The notes under the pieces are model-generated. The model was not told the DNA's origin. It saw only the letters and a program-made list of their open reading frames with translations, and did no database searches. The position numbers and the translations under genes were made by a program. Below are positions 8,459-16,806 of a stretch of DNA of 64,000 bases, in pieces. Position 1 is the stretch's first letter; the number at the start of each line of letters is the position of its first letter. The DNA is from Collinsella aerofaciens (GTDB taxonomy: Bacteria > Actinomycetota > Coriobacteriia > Coriobacteriales > Coriobacteriaceae): assembly GCA_008680965.1 (NCBI GenBank), contig NAKE01000001.1:2108001-2172000 (forward strand). The letters run 5' to 3'.

Positions 8459-8809
8459 TTAGCCGCAGCCTCCGAACGAGAGGGCTCGGAGGCTGGTATT
8501 CCTGAATCGCAGGTCACGATGGGTTATCGGAATCGTGAAGAGCGGATACCGCCAGTAAGCCCCCTTCGGAATAGGCGTTGAGCAGCTCCTGGGCATGGGC
8601 GAACTCGGGGCCTCGTCGATAAGCGCATCGAGCAGCGCGTACTTATCCTCGCAATGCAGATAGAACGTTCCCCGGTTGATCTCGGCGCGGCGGCAGATGT
8701 CCGCCACCGTCATCTTCGCGAAGCCGACCTCGGCCAGCAGCGCGAAGAACGCCTCCTGTATGACCGAGAGGGTGTAGCGCCGCCGGCGGTCGATCTTGGT
8801 TTCTCCCAT
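8459..8809 (-). pseudogene. Duplicate TetR regulator with internal deletion and frameshift
   Basis: Copy of the regulator at 5229-5783. It begins MGETKIDRRRR with GAGAGGCG before the ATG. The helix-turn-helix is intact and nearly identical to the first copy. After DALIDEA the ligand-binding domain is missing, about 270 bp compared with the first copy, and the join shifts the frame. The ancestral C-terminal sequence (EFAHAQELL) is still readable in another frame. The stub could still bind DNA, but as read it has no ligand or dimer domain. Confidence 0.8.
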
Positions 8810-8915
8810 CGCCTCTCCAATCTGAGTCGTTTGACAATGTCCAGTAGCTGTTCGTTTATCGACAGGTGCACGCGTTTGTTCATTGCCCCTGCGAAAATCA
8901 ACAAGGATACTGTTT

Positions 8916-8929
8916 ATAGACACCTGTTT
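8916..8929 (+). promoter_or_regulatory. Duplicate of the sirtuin-operon operator core
   Basis: ATAGACACCTGTTT is identical to the core at 5889-5902. Here the downstream arm runs into a T-tract and the -10 box is not perfect. It sits between the divergent TetR stub and the truncated sirtuin start. Confidence 0.5.
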
Positions 8930-8952
8930 TTTATAGCTGAAAGGGAGCACGG

Positions 8953-9153
8953 ATGACCCTGTGCGAGAAGCTCGGCATCGGGCTTGTCAGCCGATCGTTT
9001 TCCCATCGGGCCGTCTATCGAAACGGCGGCACGTCATACGATTTGGGCGATTGCGAGCCTGCTGCTTGCAAGCAAGATATCGAGGTTTTTGCCCGCAAGG
9101 TGGGGGAGGCTGATTGCGTGTTTACGGGAGAGGCAGGTAGGCAGGCGTTATGA
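8953..9153 (+). pseudogene. Truncated 5' copy of the first sirtuin-like gene
   Basis: The first 57 codons or so match the gene at 5927 (TLCEKLGIGLVSRSFS against TLYEQLVIELTNQSFS), up to EADCVFTGE, where homology stops in the NAD-binding loop. It ends at TGA 9151-9153, which overlaps the start of the radical SAM gene by ATGA. It marks the left breakpoint of the radical SAM insertion. Confidence 0.8.
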
Positions 9154-9839
9154 GCATCTGCATCAAAAATCAGATTCAGAATATGAATATCGTCATCGGC
9201 TGCACGGTGGGGTGTCCATATTGCTATGCCCGTAACAATGTGAAACGTTGGCATATGATTGACGACTTCGCTGATCCTGCGTTCTTCCCGAGCAAGCTCA
9301 AGATGATGGAAAAGAAACGCCCGCAGAACTTTCTCCTTACCGGCATGAGCGATCTCTCCGGGTGGAAGCTGGAATGGCGAGACGAGGTATTTGCAAAGAT
9401 CCATGAGAATCCACAGCATCAGTTCCTGTTCCTGACCAAGAGACCCGATTTGCTGGATTTAGATACCGACCTGGAAAACGCATGGTTCGGCGTTACGGTG
9501 ACGAGGAAAGCGGAGCTGTGGCGTATCGACGCCCTTCGGAAAAACGTCAAAGCAAATCACTTCTTCGTTACTTTTGAGCCGCTATTCGACGATCCCGGTA
9601 CGGTCGACCTTTCCGGAATCAACTGGATCGTCGTCGGTACCATGACCGGGGCGCAGAGCAGGAAGGTTCATACGGAACCGGAGTGGGCATGGTCTTTGAC
9701 GGACCAGGCTCACGCGCTTGGCATTCCAATGTTTATGAAGGAAGACCTCGTCTCTGTCATAGGGGACGAAAACATGATTCAGGAATTGCCGGAAGAATTC
9801 GAAAGAGTGCTGGAGGTGCAGAGAACATGGCGGAAGTGA
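9150..9839 (+). CDS. Radical SAM protein, 'mobile pair' protein A type
   Basis: 229 residues from ATG 9150; a start at 9183 (MNIVIGCTVGC) is equally possible, since neither has a strong ribosome binding site. The CX3CX2C motif CTVGCPYC binds the [4Fe-4S] cluster for S-adenosylmethionine cleavage. LTGMSDLSGW, FLTKRPDLLD and TFEPLFDDPG resemble the family I know as radical SAM mobile pair protein A, which always travels with protein B. Function is unknown. It overlaps B by 13 bp. Base composition and codons (many A/T-ending) differ from the GC-rich sirtuin genes around it, which indicates transfer, perhaps from Bacillota. Confidence 0.75.
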   Translation: MSICIKNQIQNMNIVIGCTVGCPYCYARNNVKRWHMIDDFADPAFFPSKLKMMEKKRPQNFLLTGMSDLSGWKLEWRDEVFAKIHENPQHQFLFLTKRPDLLDLDTDLENAWFGVTVTRKAELWRIDALRKNVKANHFFVTFEPLFDDPGTVDLSGINWIVVGTMTGAQSRKVHTEPEWAWSLTDQAHALGIPMFMKEDLVSVIGDENMIQELPEEFERVLEVQRTWRK

Positions 9840-10768
9840 TTGATGGAATCCTCATCAATGAGGTGGAAGCAAAGAACATCATGACCAAGTCCAGCCTGCC
9901 GGTAGGCGGCTACTCGGTCAATCCCTATGTGGGCTGCACGCATGCCTGCAAGTATTGCTATGCCTCCTTTATGAAGCGCTTTACCGGACACAAGGAGGAA
10001 TGGGGCACCTTTCTTGATGTGAAGCATTGGCCGGAAATCAAGAATCCGAAGAAATACGCTGGACAGCGGGTGGTTATCGGTTCTGTGACGGATGGCTACA
10101 ATCCACAGGAGGAGCGATTCGGGAATACCAGGAAACTCCTGGAGCAGCTGATTGGCAGCGATGCAGATATTCTGATCTGCACAAAGTCCGATCTTGTGGT
10201 ACGGGATATCGATCTGCTGAAGAGGCTTGGACGAGTGACCGTTTCATGGTCGATCAACACGCTGGATGAGAACTTCAAGAACGATATGGACTCCGCGTCG
10301 AGCATCGAGCGTCGTATCGCTGCTATGAAGCAGGTGTATGACGAAGGTATCCGTACGGTCTGCTTCGTGTCCCCGGTATTTCCCGGCATCACGGATTTTG
10401 AGATGATTTTTGAGCGAGTAAAAGATCGGTGCGATTTGTTTTGGCTCGAAAATCTCAATCTTCGGGGTGGTTTCAAAAAAGCGATCCTGGATTATATCGC
10501 CGAGAAACATCCCAATCTCGTACCGCTTTACGATGAGATCTATAACAAGCGCAACCGTAGCTATTTTGAAGCGCTTGAAGTAAAAGCCGAGGAAATGGCC
10601 AAGAAGTACGATTGCCCCTTTGTGGACAACGAAATGCCTTATGGCAGAGTCCCCCAGGGGCATCCGGTGATCGTGGACTACTTCTATCACGAGGAAGTCC
10701 GAGGGTCAGATAATAGCGGAAAAGAAATCGTTAAACGGAAACCGACGACGATTCGCTCGAGCGATTAG
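9827..10768 (+). CDS. Radical SAM protein, 'mobile pair' protein B type
   Basis: 313 residues. ATG 9827 has GGAGG 10 nt upstream, inside the end of gene A. The cluster motif is CTHACKYCYA, followed by KRFTGHKEEWGTF and a long radical SAM barrel with VTDGYNPQEERF and FLWLENLNLRG-like segments. It is a different subfamily from protein A, and the overlapping order A-B matches the recalled mobile pair. The MarR-type regulator sometimes found with this pair is absent. Low-GC codon use compared with the flanks supports horizontal acquisition. Substrate unknown. Confidence 0.75.
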   Translation: MAEVIDGILINEVEAKNIMTKSSLPVGGYSVNPYVGCTHACKYCYASFMKRFTGHKEEWGTFLDVKHWPEIKNPKKYAGQRVVIGSVTDGYNPQEERFGNTRKLLEQLIGSDADILICTKSDLVVRDIDLLKRLGRVTVSWSINTLDENFKNDMDSASSIERRIAAMKQVYDEGIRTVCFVSPVFPGITDFEMIFERVKDRCDLFWLENLNLRGGFKKAILDYIAEKHPNLVPLYDEIYNKRNRSYFEALEVKAEEMAKKYDCPFVDNEMPYGRVPQGHPVIVDYFYHEEVRGSDNSGKEIVKRKPTTIRSSD

Positions 10769-10876
10769 CGTCCACGCGTGGCTTCTGCCGATTGGCGCAA
10801 CGGGCGACAGATTAAGGGATCGCTCGGGCGGATGATCCCGCTGCAGTACAGGCGGTCGCTCAATTTAGCGGCATGA
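10769..10876 (+). pseudogene. Possible IS3-family transposase C-terminal remnant
   Basis: The frame ending at TGA 10874 reads WRNGRQIKGSLGRMIPLQYR and then RRSLNLAA. This resembles the end of IS3-type OrfB proteins (NxxRIQ...LG..SPvqYR). Only about 35 codons remain. It would explain how the radical SAM pair arrived, but the match is short. Confidence 0.35.
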
Positions 10877-10961
10877 GCGTTTTCGCACGGAAAACCAGTA
10901 TCCCCTGTGCCGAGTTTAATCGTAGCGAATACAATGGGCACTGAGCATCAATCGAAAGTAG

Positions 10962-11680
10962 TCAAGAGCCTTTTCGACGGCTTCTACCACCTCTACCCCA
11001 GCCTCGAGCAGCAATGGGCATACTACGCGCGATATATCGACTTCATGCTGCGCGAGCCGACCTCGCAGCCCTATCTCGACCTACGGTCCCTCATCGGCCA
11101 TAAGGATTACTTCATCCTGAGCACCAATGTAGACACCCAAGTCGAGAAGACGTTTCCCGACGAGAGAACCTGTAACTATCAGGGAAGCTTCGCGCACCTT
11201 CAGTGCAAGCAGCCATGCTGTGACGAGCTCTTCGACGCGAGCCCCTACGTCGAACGCATGCTCGCGGGCATGGCGGGGTTCGAGGTCCTCAGCGAGGATA
11301 TCCCCCGATGCCCGCATTGCGGCTGGCAGCTTGTGCCGTGGGTGCGCGACGACACGTTTCTGCAGGGTGCGGCCTGGCGCGAGAGCCTCGGACGATACGA
11401 GCGCTTCGTGTGCGAGCACAGCGATCACCGCGTGCTGTTGTTGGAGCTCGGCGTAGGCGAGATGACCCCCGGCATCATCACGCTCCCGTTCTGGAGCATG
11501 ACCGCGAAGCTGCCGGATGCGCACCTTTTGAGCGTAAACATCTCGGGCGACTCGGCTCCGTTGCAGCTTGGAAGCAAGGCAGAGGCGATCCAGGCCGATT
11601 TGGGCGCCCTGCTCTCGGCGGCGCGGACGGGCGACGAGCAGCGCAGTTCATCGCGCCGTGTTTCATGCGTGGACGCTTAA
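10962..11680 (+). pseudogene. Duplicate 3' part of the third sirtuin-like gene
   Basis: From TCAAGAGCC at 10962 the sequence matches 7751 onward with only a few base changes up to about 11618. It lacks the NAD-binding start. Its frame stays open to TAA at 11680, past the original stop, with a changed tail (DEQRSSSRRVSCVDA). An in-frame ATG lies at 10934, but no convincing ribosome binding site. It marks the right breakpoint of the damaged second sirtuin locus. Confidence 0.85.
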
Positions 11681-11684
11681 ATCA

Positions 11685-12410
11685 AAACCACCCCTAGAAG
11701 GGGTGGTTTGCTCTTAGGGTGTAACCCTTGGATTTCCGGCACGCGTCTAAAGGCGCCGGCCCTCACGGGGTTCGGGCCGCACTGCAGATTGACCCGTGAC
11801 GGGCCGGTCAAACCGGCGCTATTTACGCCCCGGCCCCCTATCGAAGGGGTCCTCGTACTCCTTGGCGCTCAGCCGGTCGAGCGCGATGTCGGCCTTCCCC
11901 TGCTCCCGGATGTACTTCGCGATCGTGGCCTCGTTCAGGCCGACGGTGGACACGCAGTGGCCCTCGGCCCAGAACTTCCTGTTGCCGAATTTGTACTTCA
12001 TGTTCGCGTGCCTGCCGAATACCATCAGCGAGCTCTTCCCCTTCAGGTAGCCCATCACGCTGGACACGCTGTACTTCGGCGGTATCGCCAGCAGCATGTG
12101 GACGTGGTCGGGCATCAGGTGCCCCTCGATGACCTCTATCCCCTTGTACTGGCAGAGCTTCCTGAAGATCTCCCCAAGGTCGGACCTTATTTGGTTGTAG
12201 ATGACTTTGCGCCTATACTTCGGCGTGAACACGACGTGGTACTTGCACGTCCACTTCGTGTGCGACAGGCCGTAGGCCTTCTGGGCCATACGCCACCACC
12301 GCCCTCTCGACTCGGATTCCTTGCGGCCTGAACAATCGCAAGTGTCCGGCGAGGGGGCGGCTTTGTAAAGCCGTTTGGCCCCACCCGCATAGCGGGTGGT
12401 TTCTGATGCG
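11685..12410 (-). mobile_element. IS200/IS605-type insertion sequence (tnpA only)
   Basis: A single HUH transposase gene flanked by hairpins rather than inverted repeats, as in this family. Right side: AAACCACCCC-tagaa-GGGGTGGTTT (11685-11709), which can also terminate transcription. Left side: CCACCCG/CGGGTGG at 12381-12399. The GC-rich stretch 11713-11818 can form further stems and is not coding. No TnpB or other cargo. Exact ends are approximate because these elements make no target duplication. Confidence 0.65.
11819..12289 (-). CDS. tnpA: IS200/IS605-family transposase TnpA (Y1 HUH)
   Basis: 156 residues, full length. ATG 12289 opens MAQKAYGLSHTKWTCKYHVV, the usual N-terminus. HVH in DHVHMLL is the HUH metal site, and the tyrosine of NEATIAKYIREQ is the predicted nucleophile. 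It cuts and rejoins single-stranded DNA at the element's hairpin ends. The C-terminus is lengthened by an acidic and basic tail (EDPFDRGPGRK). No frame damage, so probably active. Confidence 0.9.
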   Translation of the reverse strand: MAQKAYGLSHTKWTCKYHVVFTPKYRRKVIYNQIRSDLGEIFRKLCQYKGIEVIEGHLMPDHVHMLLAIPPKYSVSSVMGYLKGKSSLMVFGRHANMKYKFGNRKFWAEGHCVSTVGLNEATIAKYIREQGKADIALDRLSAKEYEDPFDRGPGRK

Positions 12411-12450
12411 GCGCGCTGCGCGCCCCGCACAGGCTAAAGCCTGTAAATAA

Positions 12451-12482
12451 AAATACCCCCGATTCCAAGCGGAAATCGGGGA
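12451..12482 (-). terminator. Hairpin with minus-strand T-run beside the IS200 element
   Basis: CCCCGATT and AATCGGGG arms with one bulge (12457-12481). On the minus strand the stem is followed by TATTTTTATTT. It would stop transcription running into the IS200 element from the right. Confidence 0.5.
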
Positions 12483-12923
12483 TATCTCATCGGGTGGCTT
12501 TCAAGCAGTTTGCAAAACTGCAGGTCGCAGACCTTCATTGCTAGTAGGAGAAATGAGTAGTCTCGGGTGGCTTGCCCATGAGTTGACGAATACGTTGGAA
12601 CTTCGCCATTGGCTCAATCGCTTCGCGCGCTCGATAAACTTGTTTAGTAAAAGGCGGATCGGTCACCGATGGACGCGCGACGAGAAACACGTACCTCCAG
12701 TGGTTCAAGCACGGCGCGCGTGAGGATCTCTGCAAGCAACCACCTGGTACGCTACTGTTGCCAGCGTGGCTTAGCGGACTGGCGAATCCCGCCCCGTGCG
12801 CGTCATCATCCAATCAAATGCCCTGGCAAGCAGCAGCACCGCCAATCACACTGCGTTCTTACGGCGCCCTCTGCGATACAATTAGCGAATTGTGTTTTCA
12901 CCTCGCAGCTACGGAGACATTAG
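12483..12923. other. Non-coding stretch ahead of the R-M gene; contains a repeat also found at 24386
   Basis: No convincing gene. GGCTTGCCCATGAGT at 12569-12583 recurs at 24386-24400, and about 40 bp around it are roughly 70% alike in the two places. Near the end, TACAAT (12877-12882) could be a -10 box and overlaps the inverted repeat CAATT-agcg-AATTG; no good -35 box is visible. Confidence 0.5.
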
Positions 12924-15900
12924 ATGATTACGCTGGACAATCTTCGCGACGCACTTAGGGCTCTGTGCTACGAGCCGTCGGGCGACGGCACCGTTTATCA
13001 GAAATCCTGGGAAGAGACCAGCGCGCAAATCACGGTCGATTTTTCCAAGAAACGCATCGGCTACCCGAAAGACCTGGGGTTCAAGGTCAACAAAGACACA
13101 ACTTGTAACTTCTCCGATAACGAGAACTTCGTCGTACTCGCCTGCGTAACCATGCTCCTCGACAAAGGATATCGCCCCGAATCACTCGAGCTGGAGCGCG
13201 AATGGGCCCTTGGGCACGAACAAAAGAGCGGCCGCGCTGATATCTGCATTAATGACGAGAGGGGCGACACACTCGCAATCGTCGAATGCAAGACCCCTGG
13301 AACCGAGTTCAAAAACGAATTCAAGAACATGCAGTCAGACGGAGGGCAACTCCTCTCCTATTGGCAACAAGAGCGCGCGACTCGCTGGTTGGTACTCTTT
13401 GCATGCGATTTCATCAACAACGAAATTGTGCCAGACCAGGTTTCAATTAACTGCAGCGATGACGAGAACTTCATCGCGCTCGCCAAACGCGATGACACCA
13501 TTGCGCTCTACCGCGACGCCCATACAGTGGAACAGCTCCATCAAGTTTGGACGGAAACGTACAACCAACAAGTCGAGGGAAACATCCTCTTTGGCGATAG
13601 GTCGACGGCATACCACCCGATGGTTCCTCCCCTTCTCAAGAAGGACCTTGTCGACTTCAGGGCCGAAGACAGCATCGTCAACCGCTTCGAGGAAATCCTC
13701 CGCCACAACAACGTCTCCGATAAAGAGAACGCCTTCAATCGCCTTATTGCGCTCTTTATCGCGAAGCTCCAAGACGAGCTCTCGAAAATGCCAACCCAGG
13801 AGATTGAGTTCCAATACCGCCAAGGACGCGACACCTACGAAACGCTCCAGGACAGACTCCAGAGACTCCACTCAGACGGCATGAGAAAGCTCATGCGGGA
13901 AGAGGTCCTGTACGTTCCCAACAACTACGCCGAAAACCTCATAAGCAACTATACGGGCCAGCACCGCAAGAAGCTCATCGAGGAGCTGAACGGCACGCTG
14001 CGCAAGCTCAAGTTCTATACCAACAATGACTTTGCGTTCAAAGACGTCCACAACGAGGAACTCTTTCTTCAGAACGGCAAGGTACTCGTAGAGACGGTGC
14101 AACTTCTACAGCCGTATCGCATCGTAGGAACTCAAGACATTCAATTCTTGGGCGACCTCTTCGAACAGCTCCTTAATCAGGGCTTTAAGCAAAACGAGGG
14201 CCAATTCTTCACACCTGTGCCCATCACCCGTTTTATTTGGAAGTCACTCCCACTCGACAGCATCGTGCAGGACGAGGCTGGTGCCGTACACTATCCACGC
14301 GTTATCGATTACGCCTGTGGCGCGGGGCACTTTCTCACAGAAGGATTCGAAGAAATCTCCGACGCCGCATGCCAATATGATCCGACCATAGAGGATGACC
14401 TCGGAGACGCCGACTGGGTCAGAGACAATCTCGTCGGCATCGAGAAGGACTATCGACTCGCTCGCGTTTCCAAGGTCTCGTTCTACATGCATGGCGCAGG
14501 GCAGAGCAACGTGGTCTTCGGCGACGGACTTGAAAATTATCCCGACAAGGGAATCGACAGCCGAACCGACAGGGGACGCTTCGACATTCTTGTCGCCAAT
14601 CCCCCGTACTCTGTAGCGGCCTTCAAACCGCATCTCAAGCTTCACAACAACGAACTCAAAGTGCTGGAAACCATCAGCGATAGCGGCTCGGAAATCGAGA
14701 CCCTCTTTGTCGAGCGTGCGGCACAGCTTGTTCGGCCCGGAGGCTACGCCGCCATCGTCCTCCCCACCTCGATCCTCGACAAGAGCACGAGCTCGAGTTT
14801 CATGGCCGCACGCGATGTGCTTTTGAGCTCCTTCGAGATCGTCTCCATCGCCAGGTTTGGATCAGGCACATTCGCGGCCACAGGAACAAACGTCGCAATT
14901 ATGTTCCTACGTCGCTTTGACGAGATCCCGCCCCGCAATGCGAACGCACTTGATTTCGTTGACGCTGTTTTTGAGCGCAGGAAGCTCACTGGCTGGAGAG
15001 ACGAAAGCGCTTTCAACGCTTATCTCGGCACAATTAATGTAGACGGAGATACTTACCGGGCTTTTCTCGCAGGAGAGGCTAACTGGAACGAATGGGCAAA
15101 CACTCGCCACTTCAGCGTTTATTGCCATCTTTTCGAATCATCGAAGGAGCTCAAGGCCCTTCGGAAGAGCAAGACTTGGAAGGCGGCCGACAAGAACTCA
15201 CGGCTCAAAGCAGAGAGCGAGCTGTTCTATCGCCATGCGCACAAGGAAGAGCGCAAACGCCTGCGCGTTTGGGGTCTCGTCTGCGGCGAACAGACGCTCA
15301 TCATCAACTCACCTAACACGACCAAGGAAATCGCCTCTTTCCTTGGCTACAAATGGAGCAATCGCAAAGGCAACGAGGGGATACAGCCCATCGATGGTGA
15401 GGGCGTGCTCTATTCGGACAACGAATCGGACGACACGAACTCGCTAAGCGGCATCATCAGAGCATGGTTCTCCGGCGAGCAGGTTGAGCCCGGCGACCTT
15501 GCCCAGTACTACTACTATGCCAAGACCGCCGATTTCATTGACTTTGATGCCGATAAGTTCGACGAGACTCTTACGATTCCCCGCTCTTTCTACAAGCCCC
15601 GCTCGTTCGCCCAGGGCACCGTAGTCAAGACGCTTAGAGACATCACATCCTACGTTACCAACAGCGTGGCCCAGAGTTCCATCACCACCGACACTTACGT
15701 AACAACGGAAAACATGGTCAAGGACCGTGGCGGCATAACCGCCTATGGCGGAGAGCTTCCGGCAAGTGATGGCACCGCATACAAGAAGGGAGACACGCTC
15801 GTCTCCAATATTCGCCCCTATCTGCAGAAGATTTGGCTCGCAGACCGCGATGGGGCGTGCTCCAAGGATGTTTTGGTATTCCGAAGCATAAATACCGACA

Positions 15901-16769
15901 GCCTATTGCCCGAGTTTCTCCATCTGCTCCTGTGGCAGAAGGACTTCTTCGACTACGATATGTCCACCTTCACGGGAACCGGCAGGCCTCGCGGAGACAA
16001 GGATGAGCTGCTCAAATACCCCATCCCAGTCCCGACGCTCTCCGAGCAGAGAGCCCTCATCGACGATTTCAATCGCTTAACAGATGAAATCAATAGCAAA
16101 CGACAGCAAATCGCCGCTCTCAAGGAGAGCGTCAAATCACGGTTTGTCGAGGTATTTGGCGATCCGGTCGATGGTAAAAAATGGCCTTTCGTTAGGCTTG
16201 AAGACCTCTGTACCAAGTTGGGTTCCGGAGCAACACCACGAGGCGGCAAAACGGCATACAAGGCCGAAGGTGTTCCGCTGGTCAGAAGTATGAATGTTCA
16301 CAACGGTCGTTTCGTGTGGAAGGACCTTGCTTGTATTGATGATGAACAAGCCGCAAAACTAGAAGGCGTCACGCTGATGAAGGGTGACGTGCTTCTGAAT
16401 ATTACTGGCGCTTCGGTTGCTCGTTCATGTCTTTTGCCGGATGAATTGGCTGGTGGACGTGTTAATCAGCATGTCTCAATTGTCAGAGTCGACCAAAAAC
16501 GGATGCTACCGGTGCTATTGAACACGGTGCTGATCAGTGATTCGTATCAGAGACTCCTGCTAAACGGCTCAAGAGCGGCTGGAGCAACAAGGGAGGCAAT
16601 TACCAAAGAAGATCTAAAGAGAATGACGGTTCCCTTGCCTCCCCTTGAGCTTCAGCAAGAGTTCGCCGACTTCGTCGCCCAGGTCGACAAATCGCAATTT
16701 GCACTCGAGCAAGAGGTCGACGCCCTTTCCGCAGAGCGCGACGCCCTTCTAGACCGATTCCTCGCGTGA
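12924..16769 (+). CDS. Single-chain restriction-methylation-specificity protein (type I-like / IIG-like)
   Basis: 1281 residues; ATG preceded by GGAGAC. Domains in order: N-terminal HsdR_N-like nuclease with RADICI...IVECK (PD-(D/E)xK, about residues 104-121); HsdM-like adenine methyltransferase with GQFFTPVPITRFIW, YACGAGHFLTEG (SAM site, about 466) and NPPY (about 558); then two HsdS-type target-recognition domains joined by helical spacers (ALKESVKSRFVEVF near 1070; LLDRFLA at the end). No SF2 translocase helicase is present, so cleavage is more likely IIG/IIB-like than classical type I. The second recognition domain is flanked by sequences repeated in a silent cassette downstream of the recombinase gene. 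Confidence 0.88.
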   Translation: MITLDNLRDALRALCYEPSGDGTVYQKSWEETSAQITVDFSKKRIGYPKDLGFKVNKDTTCNFSDNENFVVLACVTMLLDKGYRPESLELEREWALGHEQKSGRADICINDERGDTLAIVECKTPGTEFKNEFKNMQSDGGQLLSYWQQERATRWLVLFACDFINNEIVPDQVSINCSDDENFIALAKRDDTIALYRDAHTVEQLHQVWTETYNQQVEGNILFGDRSTAYHPMVPPLLKKDLVDFRAEDSIVNRFEEILRHNNVSDKENAFNRLIALFIAKLQDELSKMPTQEIEFQYRQGRDTYETLQDRLQRLHSDGMRKLMREEVLYVPNNYAENLISNYTGQHRKKLIEELNGTLRKLKFYTNNDFAFKDVHNEELFLQNGKVLVETVQLLQPYRIVGTQDIQFLGDLFEQLLNQGFKQNEGQFFTPVPITRFIWKSLPLDSIVQDEAGAVHYPRVIDYACGAGHFLTEGFEEISDAACQYDPTIEDDLGDADWVRDNLVGIEKDYRLARVSKVSFYMHGAGQSNVVFGDGLENYPDKGIDSRTDRGRFDILVANPPYSVAAFKPHLKLHNNELKVLETISDSGSEIETLFVERAAQLVRPGGYAAIVLPTSILDKSTSSSFMAARDVLLSSFEIVSIARFGSGTFAATGTNVAIMFLRRFDEIPPRNANALDFVDAVFERRKLTGWRDESAFNAYLGTINVDGDTYRAFLAGEANWNEWANTRHFSVYCHLFESSKELKALRKSKTWKAADKNSRLKAESELFYRHAHKEERKRLRVWGLVCGEQTLIINSPNTTKEIASFLGYKWSNRKGNEGIQPIDGEGVLYSDNESDDTNSLSGIIRAWFSGEQVEPGDLAQYYYYAKTADFIDFDADKFDETLTIPRSFYKPRSFAQGTVVKTLRDITSYVTNSVAQSSITTDTYVTTENMVKDRGGITAYGGELPASDGTAYKKGDTLVSNIRPYLQKIWLADRDGACSKDVLVFRSINTDSLLPEFLHLLLWQKDFFDYDMSTFTGTGRPRGDKDELLKYPIPVPTLSEQRALIDDFNRLTDEINSKRQQIAALKESVKSRFVEVFGDPVDGKKWPFVRLEDLCTKLGSGATPRGGKTAYKAEGVPLVRSMNVHNGRFVWKDLACIDDEQAAKLEGVTLMKGDVLLNITGASVARSCLLPDELAGGRVNQHVSIVRVDQKRMLPVLLNTVLISDSYQRLLLNGSRAAGATREAITKEDLKRMTVPLPPLELQQEFADFVAQVDKSQFALEQEVDALSAERDALLDRFLA
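16131..16147 (+). repeat. Direct repeat 1, copy in the expressed specificity gene
   Basis: GTCAAATCACGGTTTGT, encoding part of VKSRFVE at the start of the second recognition domain. The identical 17 bp recur at 17800-17816. Confidence 0.85.
16660..16700 (+). repeat. Direct repeat 2, copy in the expressed specificity gene
   Basis: 41 bp encoding FADFVAQVDKSQF at the end of the second recognition domain. It matches 18317-18357 with one mismatch. Confidence 0.85.
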
Positions 16770-16772
16770 TAC

Positions 16773-16804
16773 GTTCCTCCCATCCATATCGGGATGGGAG
16801 GAAC
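16773..16804 (+). promoter_or_regulatory. Hairpin that hides the recombinase ribosome binding site
   Basis: GTTCCTCCCATCC (16773-16785) pairs perfectly with 16792-16804, leaving a 6-nt loop. The right arm contains GGGAGGA, the Shine-Dalgarno of the recombinase gene at 16807. The left arm begins 4 bp after the R-M stop codon. Ribosomes finishing the R-M gene could open the stem, coupling recombinase synthesis to it. No T-run follows, so it is not a terminator. Confidence 0.65.
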
Positions 16805-16806
16805 TG

